64,000 nucleotides of DNA from CAWKDG01 sp963848355 (lineage in GTDB: Bacteria > Actinomycetota > Acidimicrobiia > Acidimicrobiales > UBA8190): NCBI GenBank assembly GCA_963848355.1, contig CAWKDG010000001.1, positions 310,001 to 374,000 of the forward strand, read 5' to 3'. Shown one piece after another: positions 49,246 through 56,823 of the stretch (its first letter is position 1; every line of letters begins with the position of its first letter). Under the pieces are notes generated by a model that was given only the letters and a program-made list of their open reading frames with translations, searched no databases and was not told the origin of the DNA. The translations under genes were made by a program, and so were the position numbers.

Positions 49246-51366
49246 TCAGGCCCCTGGAGAGGTCCCCTCAGGCCCGTCAGAGCCCCCGTCGGTGGACTCG
49301 TCGGAGCCCTCGTCGGGGTCGGTGCCGGAGGCGAATACCGGTCCGGCCGACGCCGCCACAACTCCTCGTTGCAGGGCCGAGGCGGCGTCGTGGGCCGTGG
49401 CCGCCGTGACCCGGTCGGGGGAGACGGTGGCCAGTTGGCGCAGAAGGTCGACGAGCTGTTTGGCGTTGCGCACGAAGTCACCGGGGGCGAGCTCGGCCCG
49501 CTCGAGCACCCGTGCCAGTCGTTCTCCGCGCGCCCATCGCCACGCCACCTCGGCGAATCCGGCGTCGGGCGCTCTCGTGCGCGGCAGGCGGGCCGTCTCC
49601 TCCTCGGCCCGCAGGCTCTCGGCCAGGCCCTCGAGAGCGCGCAACCGGGGGGTGACCGCCTTCGGCGGCCGCGCCTCGGGACGCCAGCGCCCACCGCGGA
49701 CCTCGTAGGTGCAGGCGGAGACCACGGCGGCCAGACCGGCGGCGTCGAGGCCGTCGAAGAGGCCGTCGGCCAGGGCTTCGGCCACGAGCAGATCGGACTC
49801 GTGGTAGATGTGCGCCACCAGTGCCCCGCGCGCCGTGAGGCGCCAGGCCTCGAGATCGACGTGGCCGCGGCGCTCGAGCAGGCGCAGGGTACGATCCATC
49901 CGGCGCGCCAGGGCATGGTGATGGTCGGCGCTCACGAACTGGGCGAAGGAGCGGTCGAGGATCTCGTAGGCCTGGTCCTTGGCGTAGCGACGGACCAGGT
50001 TCACCGCCAGGTTGTACGAGGCCCGGAACGACGACGTGAGTTCGGAGGGCGGCGAGGTGGCCAAGGTGGCCAGTTCGGGAAGCGAGAGTGACGGGGACCA
50101 CGCCACCACAGCGTGACCGACCGAGTCGAGTCCCCGCCGTCCGGCCCGCCCCGTGAGTTGGGCGTATTCACCCGACGTCAGGCCGGCTCGCCCGTGCTGA
50201 CGCATCTTGGTGAGTCTCTCGATGACGACCGAGCGCGCCGGCATGTTGATGCCGAGTGACAGTGTCTCGGTGGCGAACACCACCTGGAGGAGACCGGCGG
50301 TGAAGCACTCCTCCACCGCCTCCCGGAAGGCGGGGATCATGCCGGCATGGTGCGATGCCACCCCCGCCTCGAGCCCAGCGATCCAGGGCCCGTACCCGAG
50401 AACACGCAACTCGTCGTCGGGCAGGCCCGCCGTCCGTTCGGCGCAGCGTTCTCGGATCTCCTCGCGTTCCGCCGGGGTGGTGAGCCGGACGCCGTCGTCC
50501 AGACAGTGGCGGACGGCATCGTCGCAGGCGGCGCGGCTGAAGATGAACACGATGGCGGGCAGCATGTCGCGCTGGGCCAGAGCCTCGATGATCTCGGTTC
50601 GTCTCGGGGTGGCGACGCCGGAATGGCGCAGGCCCCCCGGACGTCGGGCCAGGCGGGACAGCCGCTGGTCGAGAGCGGCCGCCTGCGGATGGAGGCGGCG
50701 GTGCGACAGGAGTGGGACGAGGTCGACCCGCCGGCTTCCCTTCTCGGCGATGGCCACGTGATCGCTCAGCTTCACCGGCCGGTGCCTCTCGACGATCACC
50801 TCCGTCGGGCCGTGGACGGCGCGCAACCAGGCGCCGAGCTGAGCGGCGTTCGACACGGTGGCCGACAGGCACACGAGCACGACGTCGGCCGGCACCAGGA
50901 TGATGGCTTCCTCCCATACCGACCCCCGGTAGGGGTCCTGGAGGTAGTGCACCTCGTCCAGGACGAGCAGCCCGAGCCCGGCCAGTTCGGGGGAGCGGGC
51001 GAAGAGCATGTTGCGGACGACTTCCGTCGTCATCACGACCACCGGTGCGTCGGGGCGGTGCGACACGTCCCCTGTCAGCAGTCCGATGCGATCAGGGCCG
51101 TAGATCGCCGCCAGTTCGGCGAATTTCTGGTTGGACAGGGCCTTCAACGGGGTCGTGTAGAAGGCTTTGCGACCGCCGGTCAGGGCGCGGGCGGTGGCGT
51201 AGTCGGCCACGGCCGTCTTGCCCGACCCGGTGGGGGCCGACACGAGAACCGACCGACCGGCGTCGAGCGCGTCGAACGCCGTGACCTGAAAGGCATCAGG
51301 GACGAAGCCGAGCCGGTCCTCCACCGTGCGCCGCACGGCATGGTCGGCGTCAGCCTCCGGGATCAC
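49246..51366 (-). CDS. helY: SKI2-like DEAD/DEAH superfamily-2 RNA helicase HelY
   Basis: 706-aa ATP-dependent helicase. GTG 51366 overlaps the tatC stop (GTGA), so the longer frame to 51519 is rejected. Motifs: Q-like FVPDAFQVTAFDAL, I (SAPTGSGKTAVADY), Ia (KALSNQKFAEL), II (VLDEVHYLQDPYRGS, DEVH), III (LSATVSNA), IV/V (FATETLSLGINMPARSVVIE) and VI (YAQLTGRAGRRGLDSVG). The C-terminal winged-helix and helical domains follow. In mycobacteria helY closes the pafABC-tatA-tatC-helY cluster, and the same neighbour relation is kept here. A role in RNA turnover is likely by homology. Confidence 0.94.
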   Translation of the reverse strand: MIPEADADHAVRRTVEDRLGFVPDAFQVTAFDALDAGRSVLVSAPTGSGKTAVADYATARALTGGRKAFYTTPLKALSNQKFAELAAIYGPDRIGLLTGDVSHRPDAPVVVMTTEVVRNMLFARSPELAGLGLLVLDEVHYLQDPYRGSVWEEAIILVPADVVLVCLSATVSNAAQLGAWLRAVHGPTEVIVERHRPVKLSDHVAIAEKGSRRVDLVPLLSHRRLHPQAAALDQRLSRLARRPGGLRHSGVATPRRTEIIEALAQRDMLPAIVFIFSRAACDDAVRHCLDDGVRLTTPAEREEIRERCAERTAGLPDDELRVLGYGPWIAGLEAGVASHHAGMIPAFREAVEECFTAGLLQVVFATETLSLGINMPARSVVIERLTKMRQHGRAGLTSGEYAQLTGRAGRRGLDSVGHAVVAWSPSLSLPELATLATSPPSELTSSFRASYNLAVNLVRRYAKDQAYEILDRSFAQFVSADHHHALARRMDRTLRLLERRGHVDLEAWRLTARGALVAHIYHESDLLVAEALADGLFDGLDAAGLAAVVSACTYEVRGGRWRPEARPPKAVTPRLRALEGLAESLRAEEETARLPRTRAPDAGFAEVAWRWARGERLARVLERAELAPGDFVRNAKQLVDLLRQLATVSPDRVTAATAHDAASALQRGVVAASAGPVFASGTDPDEGSDESTDGGSDGPEGTSPGA

Positions 51367-52136
51367 GCGGCCGGCGTTCTTCGTCGCAGCATGATCCTCC
51401 CGATGATGATCGACACCTCGTAGAAGATGTACAGGGGAATGGCCAACGCCAGCATGGAGAACGGGTCCCCGCTCGGGGTGATGACAGCGGCGAAGGCGGT
51501 GAGCAGGACGATGGCCCACCGCCGCCAGGAGGCGAGCTTGGCCGGCTTGAGCACGCCGGCGAGCTCGAGCGACACCAGGACAACGGGGAATTCGAAGGTG
51601 ATCCCGAAAATCGCCATCAGGGCCAGGATCAACCCGATGTAGCTACTGGGCGAGTAGATCTGGCGCAGGGACGGCCCACCGATCTTGCCCAGGAACTGCA
51701 GGGCCTTGGGGAAGATGAAGTAGGCGAGCACCGCCCCGGCGACGAACAAGGTGATGGAGGCGGTGACGAAGGACACGGCGTAGCGGCGCTCGTTGCGGCG
51801 CAGGCCCGGTGTGACGAAGCGCCACGCCTCCCACAGGATGACCGGCGAGGCGAAGAACAGTCCTCCGTAGGTGGCGATCTGGATACGAAGGGTCAGGCCG
51901 GCGAGGGGGGCGTTCACGTACAGGTGACACTGCGACGGTCCCGCCACCTTGCAATACGGCTCCTTCAGAAAGCTGAAGATCTGCGGGTAGAGCACGAAGG
52001 CCACCGTGGCCGTGATCACCAGGACGACGACGGAGATGATCAACCGGCGCCGCAACTCGCCGATGTGCTCGACGAGGGTCATGGCGTCGGGCGTCGGGCG
52101 CGGCGCCTTACGGCGGAGTCTGAGTCGGGGGGCCAT
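51363..52136 (-). CDS. tatC: Sec-independent translocase TatC
   Basis: Twin-arginine signal-peptide receptor, 257 aa, six membrane helices. Conserved parts: MTLVEHIGELRRRLIISVVV (the E-x2-R-R start), LPxNP-type region represented by NAPLAGLTLRIQIATYGGLF, FVTPGLRRNERRYAVSFV (LxPGLxxxEr) and FEFPVVLVSLELAGVL with the functional Glu/Phe. Overlaps helY by 4 bases and follows the tatB-like gene by 21. Confidence 0.95.
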   Translation of the reverse strand: MAPRLRLRRKAPRPTPDAMTLVEHIGELRRRLIISVVVLVITATVAFVLYPQIFSFLKEPYCKVAGPSQCHLYVNAPLAGLTLRIQIATYGGLFFASPVILWEAWRFVTPGLRRNERRYAVSFVTASITLFVAGAVLAYFIFPKALQFLGKIGGPSLRQIYSPSSYIGLILALMAIFGITFEFPVVLVSLELAGVLKPAKLASWRRWAIVLLTAFAAVITPSGDPFSMLALAIPLYIFYEVSIIIGRIMLRRRTPAA

Positions 52137-52157
52137 GATGGCGGCCGGCGTCGGCGG

Positions 52158-52595
52158 TTAGTTCATACTCGGGTCGTCGGGCACGAGCGGGAGCATGGCG
52201 TCGACGTCCCGGTCACGGGGTCTCTCCCCCGTCGACGGCGCCACGCCGTTCGGGTGGGCGCCGTTGCCGTTGCTCGCCGGCGGTGGTCCTGTCGCCACCG
52301 GGGCGCCGGCCACCTCGTCGGCTTCGCCGGCGTCGTTCGCCTGAGACCTCTCGTGTTCGTCGGCCAGGCGGTCGAGAAAGGCCAAAGGGGACCGGACGGC
52401 CTGGGCCACCTCGTGGGTGGGGGGAAGGTCGGGAAAGGCGCCGCGCACGTCGCTCTCGAGGCGGGCGCGGAAACGACGCAGATCCCCCCATGCCGCGCCC
52501 AACTGGCGCGCCACCTGGGGGAGCTTCTCGGGCCCCAGGACGATCAAAGCGATGACCAGGAGGACCAGCAGTTTTGCGGGGCTGAGCGACAGCAT
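52158..52595 (-). CDS. TatA/TatB-family translocase subunit (TatB-like)
   Basis: 145 aa. N-terminal helix (LSPAKLLVLLVIALIVLGPE) with the Glu at position 23 typical of TatB-type 'LGPEKLP' sequences, amphipathic helix (ARQLGAAWGDLRRFRARLES) and a long Gly/Pro/Ala-rich tail. It lies directly before tatC. With tatA elsewhere in the window, TatB is the better guess, although in many actinobacteria the gene beside tatC is called tatA. Confidence 0.85.
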   Translation of the reverse strand: MLSLSPAKLLVLLVIALIVLGPEKLPQVARQLGAAWGDLRRFRARLESDVRGAFPDLPPTHEVAQAVRSPLAFLDRLADEHERSQANDAGEADEVAGAPVATGPPPASNGNGAHPNGVAPSTGERPRDRDVDAMLPLVPDDPSMN

Positions 52596-52604
52596 GCGAT
52601 ACGG

Positions 52605-52610
52605 AGTCTA
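52605..52610 (-). promoter_or_regulatory. -10 element (TAGACT) for the tatB-tatC-helY genes
   Basis: On the minus strand TAGACT ends 10 nt before the tatB-like ATG. The hexamer is identical to the one before tRNA-Pro. Confidence 0.45.
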
Positions 52611-52695
52611 CGAGAGCACGGGCCCGCCCGGATGATGGCGGCCCGGCCCCGGCGGCCGGAAGGGGCCCGGGCGACGGACGCCCGGCACCCCCGCC

Positions 52696-53319
52696 TCAGA
52701 AGACGTGGATCCGTGACGGAGGCCAGATCCGCAGGACGACGCGCCCCACGATCGACGATCCACGGATGGGACCGAAGAAGCGGCTGTCCTGCGAATCGGA
52801 GCGGTTGTCCCCCATGACGAAATACTCGTGGGCGGGCACTGTCTGCCGCTTGATCCCGGTGGTGACCGTCCCGGGGGGGAGCCAGGACTCACGCAAGGGC
52901 TGGCCGTTGACGAACACCCGGCCGCCGGATGAGGAGATGACGTCTCCGGGCAGACCGATGACCCGCTTGACGAGGTCCGTGACGTTCGGGTCGACCTCCT
53001 TCGGGGGCTTGGCGAAGACCACGATGTCGCCGCGCCCGACGCCGTGGAGGTGGTAGCTGAGCTTGTCGACCAGGATGCGGTCCCCGATCATGAGCGTCGG
53101 CTCCATCGACGCCGAAGGGATGATGTAACTCTGGGCCACGTAGGCGCGCACGGCGAAGGCCACGCCCACGGCCACGGCCAACACGACGAGCCACTCGACG
53201 ATCCACCGGCGCTCTCCCCGTGCCCCCCCGGCGACGCTCACCGCTGCACCGGCGTCACCGTCGTCACCGGCGAGATCCTCCTCGCCACCGGGAGCGACGG
53301 CGGGGTCGGTGGCCGTCAC
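52696..53319 (-). CDS. lepB: Signal peptidase I
   Basis: Membrane serine protease that removes Sec/Tat signal peptides, 207 aa. GTG 53319 overlaps the pafA stop (GTGA). After a ~35-residue cytoplasmic Ala/Gly/Asp-rich tail comes one membrane helix (WLVVLAVAVGVAFAVRAYVA). The catalytic Ser is in IPSASMEPTL (box B), the Lys in LVKRVIGLPGDVI (box D) and box E in VMGDNRSDSQDSRFFGPI. It takes the place that pafB/pafC hold in mycobacterial loci. Confidence 0.95.
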   Translation of the reverse strand: MTATDPAVAPGGEEDLAGDDGDAGAAVSVAGGARGERRWIVEWLVVLAVAVGVAFAVRAYVAQSYIIPSASMEPTLMIGDRILVDKLSYHLHGVGRGDIVVFAKPPKEVDPNVTDLVKRVIGLPGDVISSSGGRVFVNGQPLRESWLPPGTVTTGIKRQTVPAHEYFVMGDNRSDSQDSRFFGPIRGSSIVGRVVLRIWPPSRIHVF

Positions 53320-54677
53320 AGACTGGCGATCAATTTCTCTACCCGCTCGTCGTGTGACCGGAAGGGATCCTTGAGCAGCACCGTCCGCTGAGCCTGATCG
53401 TTCAGCTTGAGATGCACCCAGTCGACCGTGAAGTCACGACGCCGTTCCTTGGCCTTGCGGATGAACTCCCCGCGCAGGCGCGCGCGCGTCGTCTGGGGGG
53501 GGCGGTTCATGGCTTCGGTGATGGTGGCGTCGTCGGTCACGCGATCGACACGGTCCCGGGCTTCCACGCGGTAGTACAGGCCACGCGACCGGTTGACGTC
53601 GTGGTATTGGAGGTCGAGCAACGCCACCTTCGGGTGCCCGAGGGGTAGCCCGTGGCGGGCCCGGTAACCCTCGATCAATTGATGCTTCGTCACCCAGTCG
53701 CATTCGCGGCCCAGGCTCATAGGGTCGGACTCGAGCCCCTTCAGGCAGTGCTCCCACATGTCGAGGGCCTGGTCCTCCTGGGGCGACAGGCCGTGGGTGT
53801 CGCGGAAACGCAGGGCCCGCGTCAGGTACTCCGACTGGATATCGAGGGCACTCACCTCCCGACCGTTGGCCAGGCGGACCTGACGCCGGCAGGTCAGGTC
53901 GTGGCTGATCTCGCGGATGGCCCGGATCGGGTTCTCGAGGGTCAGGTCGCGCAGGACCGTCCCGGGGTCTTCGAGCATCCGCAGGAGGATGCTGGTGGAA
54001 CCGACCTTCAAGAAGGTGGCGTACTCGCTCATGTTGGAATCGCCCACGATGACGTGCAGCCGGCGGAAACGCTCGGCGTCGGCGTGGGGCTCGTCGCGGG
54101 TGTTGATGATCGGACGGCTGCGGGTGGTGGCCGACGACACACCCTCCCAGATGTGCTCCGCTCGCTGCGACAGGCAGTACACGGCACCGCGCGCCGTCTG
54201 CAGGACCTTGCCGGCCCCGGCGAAGATCTGGCGACTGACGAGAAAGGGGATGAGGATCTCGGTGTAGTGGGCGAAATCGTCCCGCCGACTGGTCAGGTAG
54301 TTCTCGTGGCAGCCGTATGAGTTGCCGGCCGAGTCGGTGTTGTTCTTGAAGAGGTAGATGACGCCCCTGATCCCCTCCTCACGCAAGCGGGCCTCGGCGC
54401 CGGTGACGAGGTGATCGAGGATGCGCTCCCCCGCCTTGTCATGAGCGACCAGATCGGCGATGGAGTCACACTCGGGTGTGGCGTATTCCGGGTGGCTGCC
54501 GACGTCGAGGTAGAGACGGGCCCCGTTCTCGAGGAAGACATTCGAGGACCGGCCCCAGCTGACGACGCGCCGGAAGAGGTAGCGCGCCACCTCGTCGGGA
54601 CTGAGCCGACGTTGACCGCGCAGGGTGCACGTGACGCCGTACTCGTTCTCGAGGCCGAAGATGCGTTTGTCCACCAC
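53316..54677 (-). CDS. pafA: Pup-protein ligase PafA
   Basis: Joins the C-terminal Glu of Pup to substrate lysines using ATP. 453 aa from GTG 54677 (or 54674), just before DKRIFGLENEYGVTC. Fits the glutamine-synthetase-like fold: ENGARLYLDVGSHPEYATPE (with Asp base), FKNNTDSAGNSYGCHENYL, TRDEPHADAERFRRLHVIVG and STSILLRML. A longer frame to 54887 has no conserved sequence and overlaps the divergent gene. A TACCGT lies 6-9 nt before the GTG codons. Four-base overlap with lepB. Confidence 0.95.
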   Translation of the reverse strand: MVDKRIFGLENEYGVTCTLRGQRRLSPDEVARYLFRRVVSWGRSSNVFLENGARLYLDVGSHPEYATPECDSIADLVAHDKAGERILDHLVTGAEARLREEGIRGVIYLFKNNTDSAGNSYGCHENYLTSRRDDFAHYTEILIPFLVSRQIFAGAGKVLQTARGAVYCLSQRAEHIWEGVSSATTRSRPIINTRDEPHADAERFRRLHVIVGDSNMSEYATFLKVGSTSILLRMLEDPGTVLRDLTLENPIRAIREISHDLTCRRQVRLANGREVSALDIQSEYLTRALRFRDTHGLSPQEDQALDMWEHCLKGLESDPMSLGRECDWVTKHQLIEGYRARHGLPLGHPKVALLDLQYHDVNRSRGLYYRVEARDRVDRVTDDATITEAMNRPPQTTRARLRGEFIRKAKERRRDFTVDWVHLKLNDQAQRTVLLKDPFRSHDERVEKLIASL

Positions 54678-54682
54678 CTTCC

Positions 54683-54758
54683 ACGGTAGTGCCCACGTCG
54701 GAGCTTCCTGTGGCGTTTCGACCGCTTCGTGGCACCCCCGAATGACCGGCGGTAGCAT
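54683..54758. promoter_or_regulatory. Divergent -10 elements for pafA and the DUF2007 gene
   Basis: TACCGT on the minus strand (54688-54683) ends 6 nt before the pafA GTG. TAGCAT on the plus strand (54753-54758) ends 8 nt before the DUF2007 GTG. Both would give leaderless or nearly leaderless messages. Confidence 0.4.
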
Positions 54759-54765
54759 CCCGGGC

Positions 54766-55020
54766 GTGACGTCACCGGTCATGGTTCCACTCACCACCGT
54801 CGGGTCGTCGTTCGAGGCCAGGGTGGTCATGGCCCGCCTGGGAGCCGACGGCATCCTCACGCAGTCACGAGGAGGTGGCGATGCCACCTATCCCCTGCCC
54901 GGACCGGTCCAGCTGCTCGTCCTCGTCGATCAGGCCGACGAGGCGCGCGAGCTCCTGATGGCCGACCAGGTCGAGGCGCTCTTCGACGACATCACCTCGG
55001 AGACGCTCGACGACCTCTGA
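54766..55020 (+). CDS. DUF2007-like putative signal-transducing protein
   Basis: 84 aa from GTG 54766; ATG 54781 is a possible alternative. The pattern LTTVGSSFEARVVMARLGAD, then GPVQLLVLVDQADEARELL, matches the small beta-alpha-beta DUF2007 domain (strand, helix with 'EA', strand, helix with 'A.ellL'). Some members resemble PII-like regulators, but no ligand is known. It is the only rightward gene inside the leftward proteasome locus, convergent with prcA. Confidence 0.7.
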   Translation: MTSPVMVPLTTVGSSFEARVVMARLGADGILTQSRGGGDATYPLPGPVQLLVLVDQADEARELLMADQVEALFDDITSETLDDL

Positions 55021-55059
55021 CCCGGAATCCGATCCGCCCGGGTCGGCCGACGGCGGAGA

Positions 55060-55806
55060 TCAGGTGGCCGTGGAGCCTGCGTCGGGCGGGGTCGCCGCCG
55101 CCCGCGACCCGCGACCACCGCGACGGGGCCCGGCCAGGCGTTCACCGAGTTCGTCCACACTGAGGCGCCGGAAGGCCCGTCGCCCCGTCGTCCGGGCCAG
55201 GACGGCCACCTCGAGATCCTCGGCCCCGAGGGTGCGGTCGGGCCCGGCCAGGGCCGACACCGCCGCCCGCAGTGCCGTGTCGAGGTCCCATCCGTCGACG
55301 AAGGCCGCCGCCACCCGGGCCTTGATGGTCTCCGTCTCACCACCGAGGACGGCGAACCGGTCCTCGTCGGTGATCGTGCCCTCGTAGGCGACGTGGTAGA
55401 GCTGGTCCTGTCCCTGGTCGGTCCCGAGCTCGGCCACCAGGATCTCCACCTCGAGGGGTTTCATCTCGTGGGTGAAGACCTGGCCGAGGAATTGCGCGTA
55501 GAGATTGGCCAACGAGCGGGCGTCGACGTCCTCGCGGCTGAAGGCGAAGCCCTTGGTGTCGGCATGCCGGACGCCGGCCACGCGCAGCTGGTCGAATTCG
55601 TTGTACTTCCCCACGCCGGCGAAGGCGATGCGGTCGTAGATCTCGCTCACCTTGTGCAGCGAGCGCGACGGGTTCTCGGCCACCATGAGGATCCCGGTGT
55701 CGTAGACCGTGGCCACGAGTGACCGGCCCCGGGCGATGCCTTTCTGGGCGTACTCGGCCCGGTCCTTCATCACCTGCTCGGGGGCGACGTAGTAGGGCAT
55801 GGTCAT
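55060..55806 (-). CDS. prcA: 20S proteasome alpha subunit
   Basis: 248 aa. Forms the outer rings that gate entry. The N-terminus (PYYVAPEQVMKDRAEYAQKG) is the alpha-type gate helix, then IARGRSLVATVYDTGILMVA, the KVSEIYDRIAFAGVGKYNEF strand-helix and TKGFAFSREDVDARSLANLY. No N-terminal Thr nucleophile, as expected for alpha. The tail is Arg/Gly/Ala-rich. Start 55806 overlaps the prcB stop (ATGA). Confidence 0.96.
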   Translation of the reverse strand: MTMPYYVAPEQVMKDRAEYAQKGIARGRSLVATVYDTGILMVAENPSRSLHKVSEIYDRIAFAGVGKYNEFDQLRVAGVRHADTKGFAFSREDVDARSLANLYAQFLGQVFTHEMKPLEVEILVAELGTDQGQDQLYHVAYEGTITDEDRFAVLGGETETIKARVAAAFVDGWDLDTALRAAVSALAGPDRTLGAEDLEVAVLARTTGRRAFRRLSVDELGERLAGPRRGGRGSRAAATPPDAGSTAT

Positions 55807-56609
55807 GACGTGCCACCCCCGGCGCCCCGCCGCTCCAGCAGCGCTCCGAATCGCTCGGCCACCTCGGCGTCGCTCACGGTGTCGTAGCCGTCGACGGTGA
55901 CGGTGGCCACCATGGGGAAGATGCCACGCACGAGGTCGGGGCCTCCGGTGGCCGAGTCCTCGTCAGCCGCCTCGTACAGAGCGCGCACGGCCAGCTCGAT
56001 GCCTTCGTCGCGCCCCAACCCGGAACGCCATCCCAGCTTGATCGTGGTGCGGGCGTCGCGACCGCCCGACCCGGTGGCGGCGTGATCGGTCTCCTCGTAG
56101 TGGCCACCGGTCACGTCGTAGCTGTAGATACGCCCCTGCCCCCGCGACAGGTCGTAGCCGGCGAAAAGCGGCACCACGACCAGACCCTGCATGGCCATGG
56201 GCAGGTGCTCGCGCACCATCTGGCCGAGCTGGTTGGCCTTGCCCTCGAGGCTCAGGGCGACGCCCTCGACCTTCTCGTAGTGCTCGAGCTGCGTCTGGAA
56301 GAGCCGGACCATCTGCACGGCAGGTCCGGCGGCGCCGGCGATGGCCACGGCCGAGTGCCGGTCGGCGGGAAAGACCTTCTCCATGGCCCGGTGGGCGATG
56401 ATGTGACCTTCCGTGGCCCGGCGGTCGCCGGCCATGATCACGCCCTCCCCGAAGCGCAACGCCACCACGGTGGTGCCGTGGCGGAGGGTGAGTGCCCCCG
56501 CCGACGCGTCGGTGCCGGGAAGCAGCGGTGTGGTGGGATCAGTCCTGCGCAGAAGAGCGGCGAAACTGGGGCCCGGGTCGTCCCCGGACGGGAAGAGCGG
56601 CAGGCCCAC
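55803..56609 (-). CDS. prcB: 20S proteasome beta subunit
   Basis: 268 aa, catalytic subunit made as a proprotein. A ~44-residue propeptide ends at RHG, and mature residues begin TTVVALRFGEGVIMAGDRRA, so Thr is the N-terminal nucleophile with Asp17 and Lys33-equivalent residues nearby (GDRRATEG, EKVF). SAVAIAGAAGPAVQMVRLFQ, and GSGGRDARTTIKLGW follow. GTG start 4 bases after the pup stop; ATGA overlap with prcA. Confidence 0.97.
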   Translation of the reverse strand: MGLPLFPSGDDPGPSFAALLRRTDPTTPLLPGTDASAGALTLRHGTTVVALRFGEGVIMAGDRRATEGHIIAHRAMEKVFPADRHSAVAIAGAAGPAVQMVRLFQTQLEHYEKVEGVALSLEGKANQLGQMVREHLPMAMQGLVVVPLFAGYDLSRGQGRIYSYDVTGGHYEETDHAATGSGGRDARTTIKLGWRSGLGRDEGIELAVRALYEAADEDSATGGPDLVRGIFPMVATVTVDGYDTVSDAEVAERFGALLERRGAGGGTS

Positions 56610-56613
56610 GCAG

Positions 56614-56811
56614 TTACTCCCCGCCCTTTTGGACGTAGTTCCGCACGAATTCCTCGGCGTTCTCTTCCAGGACCTCGTCGATCTCGTCGAGCAGGTCGTC
56701 GAGCTCGGCCTTGAGCTTCTCTCCTTGACCGGAGGCCGGCGGCACCTCCTCGGTCACCTGTTCCTCGCGCGGGGCCGCCGCCGGCTTGCGCTTCAACTCC
56801 CGTTCGGGCAT
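56614..56811 (-). CDS. pup: Prokaryotic ubiquitin-like protein Pup (GGE form)
   Basis: 65-aa disordered modifier. The C-terminal half is coiled-coil forming (KLKAELDDLLDEIDEVLEEN), followed by EEFVRNYVQKGGE. It ends in Gly-Gly-Glu, not the Gly-Gly-Gln of mycobacteria, so no deamidation is needed before PafA can use it. ATG with a GAGGAG ribosome site. It lies between dop and prcB in the usual order. Confidence 0.97.
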   Translation of the reverse strand: MPERELKRKPAAAPREEQVTEEVPPASGQGEKLKAELDDLLDEIDEVLEENAEEFVRNYVQKGGE

Positions 56812-56823
56812 CCGTCTACTCCT

